Shown in pieces: positions 58,899 to 64,000 of a stretch of 64,000 nucleotides of DNA. A program made the position numbers and the translations under genes. The notes under the pieces were generated by a model, which was not told the DNA's origin, did no database searches, and saw only the letters and a program-made list of their open reading frames with translations. Positions within the stretch are counted from its first letter, which is position 1. The number at the start of each line of letters is the position of its first letter. The DNA is from Corinectria fuckeliana (lineage: Eukaryota; Ascomycota; Sordariomycetes; Hypocreales; Nectriaceae), in the NCBI GenBank assembly GCA_019137255.1, contig WPDH01000154.1, positions 62,001 through 126,000 on the forward strand, written 5' to 3'.

Positions 58899-59231
58899 AT
58901 GGCGCCATCAGTCTACATCCTCATCCACCGCGACAGCGACGTCAGCGCCACGGCCACCATCGTGTCCGTCTTCGCCGAGCTCCAGGACGCCAACGCCGCG
59001 TGCCTGCGACAGGCGCACGAGGCCAAGGTCGCGCCCAAGACGCACGTGCCCAAGGAGCCGCTGCGCTGGGAGGCCCCCGACGGCACCGCCTGCTGGGTCG
59101 AGAAGCACGCCGTCGTCCCGCGCAAGGGCCTCACGCCCGCCGCGCCCCTCGAGCGCAAGAACAGCTCGCTGTACGACAACGACGAGGACGACGTCATCGA
59201 GGTGCTGGACAAGGATGCCAAGTACGACTAG
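58899..59231 (+). CDS. Small conserved-looking protein of unknown function
   Basis: A single exon encodes 110 residues starting MAPSVYILIHRDSDVSATATI. I do not recognise a named family. The sequence is soluble, with a beta-like start, a helical middle (ELQDANAACLRQAHEAK), a WEAPDGTACWVEKHAVVP segment and an acidic end (YDNDEDDVIEVLDKD). Codons are strongly GC-biased at the third position, as in true genes of this window, and the ATG has a good context (CAAAATGG) after a leader without ATGs. It is divergent from the YciI-like gene and converges on PCS60. The compact size suggests a binding or regulatory protein, but no function can be assigned. Confidence 0.7.
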   Translation: MAPSVYILIHRDSDVSATATIVSVFAELQDANAACLRQAHEAKVAPKTHVPKEPLRWEAPDGTACWVEKHAVVPRKGLTPAAPLERKNSSLYDNDEDDVIEVLDKDAKYD

Positions 59232-59331
59232 ATGAATTAGAAATGGGCTGCGGACGGATGAGAGGGAGAGAAAAGCAACGCGCTGCTGCGGGACATATAT
59301 AATGCGGGGGGGATCAGGGGCGTTTTATGAA

Positions 59332-59438
59332 ATGAGATGGGATGAGATGGGATGAGATGGGATGGGATAGAACGGGATGGAACGGAATGACATGACATGA
59401 CATGAGGTGACATGACATGAGGTGACATGACATGAGAT
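59332..59438. repeat. Compound minisatellite
   Basis: Two adjacent arrays lie about 100 bp after the small unknown gene. The first is about three and a half copies of the 10-mer ATGAGATGGG (59332-59370). The second, 59388-59438, repeats a 15-mer GACATGACATGAGGT about three times, itself built from GACAT. The units are purine-rich on the plus strand. They lie in the 3' UTR or intergenic DNA before PCS60. Confidence 0.85.
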
Positions 59439-59771
59439 AGTATCTAATCTGGGCATACGAATCATGGTGCAGCGAGGATAGACCAGAGTTGGCAATGTAA
59501 GGCGGAAACACCATTCGGAAGAATCCTAGATGGTTGTTTATGGATAGCGACCATGGAAGGCGCTTCATGTCCTTTTCACAAAACCAAGTGCTCTTTACTC
59601 TCATCTAACCCGTGTCTGTCTACATGGCTCACCGTCTTGAATATCCATCTCGTCCAGCATCTATCCAACATCTATCCCCAAATTCGTCGTCACCTTGAAT
59701 GCACCCTGTCTAATATCCAGATATACACCTAGTGCACATTCTGCTCTTTTCATCTCAACGCATCTCAACTC

Positions 59772-61566
59772 TCACAGCTTCGCCTTGGGGACATCTTGCT
59801 TCATCATCGTCTCCGCGACAATGCGACGTTGGATCTTGCCCGTGGCCGTCTTGGGCATCACGTCGGTGAAGTAGACCTTCTTGGGCACCTTAAACTTGGC
59901 GGACCGCTCCTCCGTCCAGGCCTTGAGCTCGTTGGCCGTCAGCTGCTCGCCCTTCTTGAGAACCACGGCCACGCCAATGTCCTGGCCGTACACCTCGTCG
60001 GGCATGGCGAAGCTGACCACCTCGCTGATCTTGGGGTGGCGCGCCAGCACGTTGTCCAGCTCGATGGGGCTGATCTTCTCGCCGCCCTTGTTGATGAGCT
60101 CCTTGATCCGGCCCGTGATGATGATGTAGCCGTCCTCGTCCTTCTTGCCCTGGTCGCCGGTCCGGAAGAAGCCGTTCTTGTGGTACGACGAGGCGTTGGC
60201 CGACGGGTTGTTGAGGTAGCCCTTGGTGACGTTCTCGCCGATGATGCAGATCTCGCCCTCGCTCCCCTGGGGCACCTCCTCTCCCTGCTCGGTGAGGATC
60301 CTGACCTCGACGCCCTGGCCGAGGCCGACGCTGCCGGGCTTTCTCTGAGCGGGGGGCAGCGGGTTCGAGGTCATCTGGTGCGACGCTTCGGTCATGGCGT
60401 AGGCCTCGAGGACGGGAGCGCCATACGTCTCCTCGAGCTTCTGGAAGACGGTGGGCGAGAGCGGGCTGGAGCAGGAGCGGATGAAGCGGATGGTGGGCTT
60501 GGGGCTCGGCGTGGGGTTCTTGAGGAGGATCTGGTGAATGGTGGGAACAGCCGTGTACCAGTTGGCCTTGTGGGCGATGAAGTCGGGCCAGAAGTCAGTG
60601 GCAGAGAACTTGGGAGGCACCACCATGGAGCCGCCGGTGTAGAGAGGAGCCAGCAGGCCGCAGAGCAGGCCATGGACGTGGAAGAGAGGCATGACCAGCA
60701 TGGTGCGATCATCGGGAGTGAGTTTGTAAGTCTGCTCAATGTTGTCTAGGTACGGTGTGGTGTTAGTAATGTGCGGTGATGATCATGTATGCATACTTGA
60801 TAGTGAAAACAACGCCGAGGTAGCATCAGCAGTTGAGGTGTGGTTGAGACGTACGCATTGTTCGGGCCAAGTTGCGATGAGACAGGGGGACCTATTCGTC
60901 GATGTGAGCGTGGCTGTCTCGGGAGACTGGCTGGCCGCATCCAAACTTACCACCTTGGGCCGAGAAGTAGTACCGCTGAAAAAGAAAAGGCGTCAGTTAG
61001 GTGAGACAAACATCCAACGACAAACTGCGTAGGACTGCACGTGAAGCTCACCTCGTGTGCAGGACGAGAGCCGTGTCCTCGGGCTCAGCGCGCAGGACCT
61101 TTTCCTTCTTGCCCTTCAGGCCGCCGAGCTCCTTGACATCCAGGACGACCTCGCCCTTGGCAGCGTCCCAGTAGCACTCGGCGACGGCGGCGTTGAACTT
61201 CTTGGCGGCCTTGACGCTGGGGGCGGTGGCAGCCCAGGCGCCCTTGGGGACGAGGACGATGGCGCTCTTGACGTCGTCGATGTAGAACTCGAACTCGTCC
61301 TGCTTGTAGGCCGGGTTGAGGGGCGCCGCGATGCCGCGCTGCCACGAGGCGGCCAGGAACGAGACAATGAACTCGTACGAGTTGACGAGGGCGATGGAGA
61401 CGGGCGCGCCGGTGGTGATGCCGAGGTCGGCGAGCTTGCGCTGGAAGGACGAGACCTGCGCGTTAAGAGCGACGTAGGTGACGGTGAGAGGCGTGGGTTT
61501 GGAGGGGATGATGACGGCGACGGAGGAGGGCGAGCCCTTGATGGCGGTTTGGAGCGTCAATGCCAT
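59772..61566 (-). CDS. PCS60: Peroxisomal acyl/oxalyl-CoA synthetase (Pcs60 type)
   Basis: Exons complement(59772..60745, 60855..60891, 60951..60975, 61052..61566) encode 516 residues. It is an AMP-binding enzyme: the ATP-grip signature HTSGTTSRPK (170-179) is split over two exons, followed by FHVHGL, YAMTEASH, the TGDQGKKDEDGY hinge region and the catalytic Lys in TATGKIQRR. The last residues, AKL, are a type 1 peroxisomal targeting signal. The family includes yeast Pcs60, an oxalyl-CoA synthetase, and plant AAE3. The reaction joins a short or dicarboxylic acid to CoA with ATP cleavage to AMP. Oxalate is the inferred substrate. Exon 2 is a 25-nt microexon; its correctness is supported because it completes the signature motif exactly. 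Confidence 0.95.
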
Positions 61567-62785
61567 GGTTGCGAATTCAAATGCGAGATGATGATGATGA
61601 TGATGAGGTGAAGGTGAGGGTGGTGGTGAATGAGCCAGCTGGATAGAATATGGCAGGCACTAACTACTACGTAGATATGAGCGGCAAGAGATGACCCGAG
61701 ATGCCGGGTTTGGAACAGAGAACGGAGACTTGAATGATTCAAATATGAAAATTAGAAAGAAGATATAGGCTGAGGTCTAGATGCTCATGAGAAAGATAAA
61801 TACATAGTCTAGTAGACTGACTACAACCGTCTTGAGAGTTCCATCTCTGGCCTGCGATAGGGGAACGGTGACGTGCTTTTTTTGCTCGGGCCATGGCGTC
61901 GCTTCCCTCCGACCGCCCGTGATCATGCGTCAGGTTCTGGACTCCACAAGTCTACAGGGAACCGGCTCGGGTTGCTCAGGGGGCGTTCCGGGGGATGGAG
62001 ACGGGAGCTTCTGCTGGCTAGTGCGGTAAGGTACCTAGTGCCCGGCCTGGTGGGTTCTGTAGCGGGCTTTTCTAGGGGTCTGCAGCGGACTGAGACTGAC
62101 TGGCCTTGGACTTGGGATATATTGTTCTGTCCTGTATCTGCCTATCTAGGTACATGTTGAAGCTTCATAGAACAGGCAGAGCATTATTATTGAAGGAATA
62201 AGAGAGTGTTGCCTTTAGTCGTACCTTGCCAGTACGGATTTGTTACGCGTGAAGTGAATATCTGGCATTTCCTTTACACCATCATACCACCTACATGATG
62301 GGTGTATTTCCGAACGGCCAGCAAGGTACCGACCGAGGCATCTCGCATCTCAAACTTTGGCAGTCAAATATGGAAGGCATTTCTAGGGGGCCTTTTTGTT
62401 ACTTACAGGTAGGTAGGTACCTACCAAGTTGGTCAACTAAGTAGGTAATTACTGGATATGTAGGTAGGTAGCTATCTAGGTACTGTACCTACCTACTAGC
62501 GCCGCGACTCACCACCTACCCCATTCGGACTGCACCACGGTCCGTCTCACTGCGGCCTCGTCTCTCCCCCGCCAACTTGCATCTCCATCTTCCAGAACAT
62601 TGCTACGGACTTGAACATTTGCGCTTCGTTCTTCTCCCCCTTCCAACCCCCCGCTTCTCACCCCCTTCCGAGTCGCGGCCTTGCGAATCGCATCCCGGCC
62701 ACAGTTACATGTCTCCGCCCCGGCCGCCTGCCGCTCCTCCTCGCTCCCTCCCCCCCCCGAGCAGACGACGTCCTCCGTCTTCGCC
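61567..62785. promoter_or_regulatory. Divergent intergenic region, PCS60 / BZZ1
   Basis: About 1.2 kb between divergent start codons. It contains the palindromic TACC/GGTA-rich patch at 62408-62496 described separately. No gene seen. Confidence 0.45.
62408..62496. repeat. GGTA/TACC palindrome and hairpin cluster
   Basis: A perfect 14-bp palindrome GGTAGGTACCTACC lies at 62412-62425. A second inverted repeat pairs GTAGGTAGGTA (62460-62470) with TACCTACCTAC (62486-62496) around a 15-nt loop. The cluster is about 290 bp upstream of the BZZ1 start. GGTA/TACC-rich patches of this sort occur in promoters of Sordariomycetes, but their role is unknown to me. Confidence 0.8.
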
Positions 62786-64000
62786 ATGGCTGAGGCCGAC
62801 GCCGTGCCCACCTTCGGCGCCGAGCTCAAGGTTGGTGGACTCTTCACAGCGCCTCCCAGTCGCCCGTACCTATTTCTCCACGATCCCGTCCACCAGAACC
62901 CGAGGCATCCCGGACCCACGATCCGACCTGATCCGCCAGGCTGACTTGTCCTTCATCTAGGATGGCTTCAAACCCGCCAACGCCTGGGTCGGCCATGGCA
63001 TTGCCTGGTTCGAGGATATCCAGCAGTTTTACCGCGAGCGCGCCCTCGTCGAGAAGGAATACAGCCAAAAGCTCACCCTCCTCGCCAAGAAATATTTCGA
63101 AAAGAAGAATAAGAAGACATCCCAGCTGAGCGTTGGCGACACTCCTGCCATGACCCCCGGTTCCCTAGAGAGGTGCCCAACTCCCAGCCCAAACCCCCTC
63201 AACCCTTCTGGCGCGTCCCCTGCTGACCGTGAATCTTAACCTCTCCAGCGCCTCCTTAACCACCTGGACCACCCAGCTCACCACCCTCGAGTCCCGCGCC
63301 GGCGAACACGACCGATACGCCACCAACCTCGTCTCCCAGGTCGCAGAGCCCCTGAAGTTCTTTGGATCCCGTTGCGAAGAGCTACGCAAGCGCCATACAG
63401 AATATGCCGAGAAGCTCGAGCGCGAGCGCGAGGCCTCCTACGCTGATCTGCGCAAGATCAAGGGCAAGTACGACGCCGTCTGCCAGGAGGTCGAGGCGAA
63501 GCGCAAGAAATCCGAATCCCACTACGACAAAGCCAAGGCCCAGGCTGCCTACCAACAACAGGTCTATGAGATGAACAATGCTAAGAACAGTTACATTATT
63601 GCCATTAATGTCACAAACAAGCAAAAGGAGAGGTATTACCACGAATATATCCCCGAGGTCATGGACAGCCTACAGGACCTAAACGAGTTCCGAACCGTGA
63701 AGCTCAATGCTCTCTGGGGAGTTGCGACCAACCTCGAGTCAGAGATGCTAAAGCAAAGCAATGCGTTGATTGAGCACCAGGGTACCGAGATCCTGAGGAA
63801 CCTGCCCCACCTCGATTCGATGATGTATCTCCAGCACAACATGGGGGTCTTCAATGAACCCCCAGACAAAGTCTTCGAGGCTAGCCCAGTGTGGCACGAC
63901 GATGGTGCCATGGTTGTGGATGAGACGGCCAAGATTTATCTCCGAAATGTGCTAAGCAAGTCTAAATCTCAACTCGGGGAGTTGAGGAGAGAGGTGGACA
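62786..64000 (+). CDS. BZZ1: F-BAR protein Bzz1, 5' part (cut by window edge)
   Basis: Exons 62786..62830, 62961..63172 and 63249 to beyond 64000 encode the first 336 or so residues. The N-terminal FCH segment (WVGHGIAWFEDIQQFYRERA, EKEYSQKLTLLAKKY) leads into a long coiled-coil F-BAR region (LRKIKGKYDAVCQEVEAKRKK, YHEYIPEVMDSLQDL). In the family the missing C-terminus has two SH3 domains, and filamentous fungi often add a C1 zinc finger. Bzz1 is a membrane-bending protein that activates Las17/WASP actin assembly at endocytic patches. The first exon encodes only 15 residues and is followed by a 130-nt intron, the longest but one in the window. The assignment rests on the F-BAR pattern; other F-BAR proteins are less likely. 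Confidence 0.88.

Noticed and set aside
59332..59438. Possible CRISPR-like array
   Set aside because: Units are contiguous with no spacers and the genome is eukaryotic; it is a minisatellite.
59796..60749. A 317-codon open frame on the plus strand opposite PCS60
   Set aside because: It is antisense to a clear AMP-binding enzyme and is Leu/Val/Asp/Gly-rich as expected from reading GC-biased codons backwards. No domain.

Overview
The window looks like nuclear DNA of a filamentous ascomycete, most likely a Sordariomycete; Hypocreales or a neighbouring order is an inference from gene content, not proven. The signs are about 20 spliced protein genes on both strands with introns mostly of 43-130 nt (GT...AG, internal CTAAC/CTGAC branch-like motifs), fungal-specific families (DUF2985, DUF2408, DUF3429, a proteinase K-type secreted protease), long GC-balanced intergenic regions, and an AT-rich left end with the base composition left by repeat-induced point mutation (RIP).

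Layout. 1-1255 is a RIP-degraded AT-rich block with a degenerate tandem repeat, followed by a possible 3' remnant of a gene. 1.7-10 kb: a DUF2985 membrane protein (-), a large AAA ATPase with EH, two ZZ and Vps4-like C-terminal regions (+), and a concentrative nucleoside transporter (-). 12.7-22.3 kb: a complete VPS13 lipid-transfer protein (-). 23.5-32.4 kb: a mitochondrial DUF3429 protein (+), an NTF2/SnoaL-like protein (+), the Stu2/XMAP215 microtubule polymerase (-) and the spliceosome-disassembly G-patch protein Ntr1/TFIP11 (+). 33.8-39.4 kb: a secreted subtilase (+), a tRNA-like Pol III-type locus, and RCC1/RanGEF (-). 42.5-47.4 kb: a neutral amino acid permease (+) and sphingolipid delta-4 desaturase (+). 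48.3-59.2 kb: VAP/Scs2 (-), a UBA-zinc finger-UBX protein (+), ribosomal P1 (-), DUF2408/UPF0662 (+), a YciI-like protein (-) and a small acidic-tailed protein of unknown function (+). 59.8-64 kb: peroxisomal acyl/oxalyl-CoA synthetase Pcs60 (-) and the 5' part of the F-BAR protein Bzz1 (+, cut by the window edge).

Most genes are housekeeping and do not form a biosynthetic cluster. Several act on membranes: VPS13 (bulk lipid transfer), VAP/Scs2 (ER contact-site receptor), sphingolipid desaturase, Bzz1 (endocytic F-BAR) and the EH-ZZ-ZZ-AAA protein. The last is the least explained and, to me, the most interesting gene here. From the desaturase to the right edge, neighbouring genes alternate strand strictly, giving shared divergent promoters and convergent 3' ends. 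Exon coordinates come from reading splice signals and frame; every multi-exon CDS proposed sums to a multiple of three, but none was tested against transcripts.
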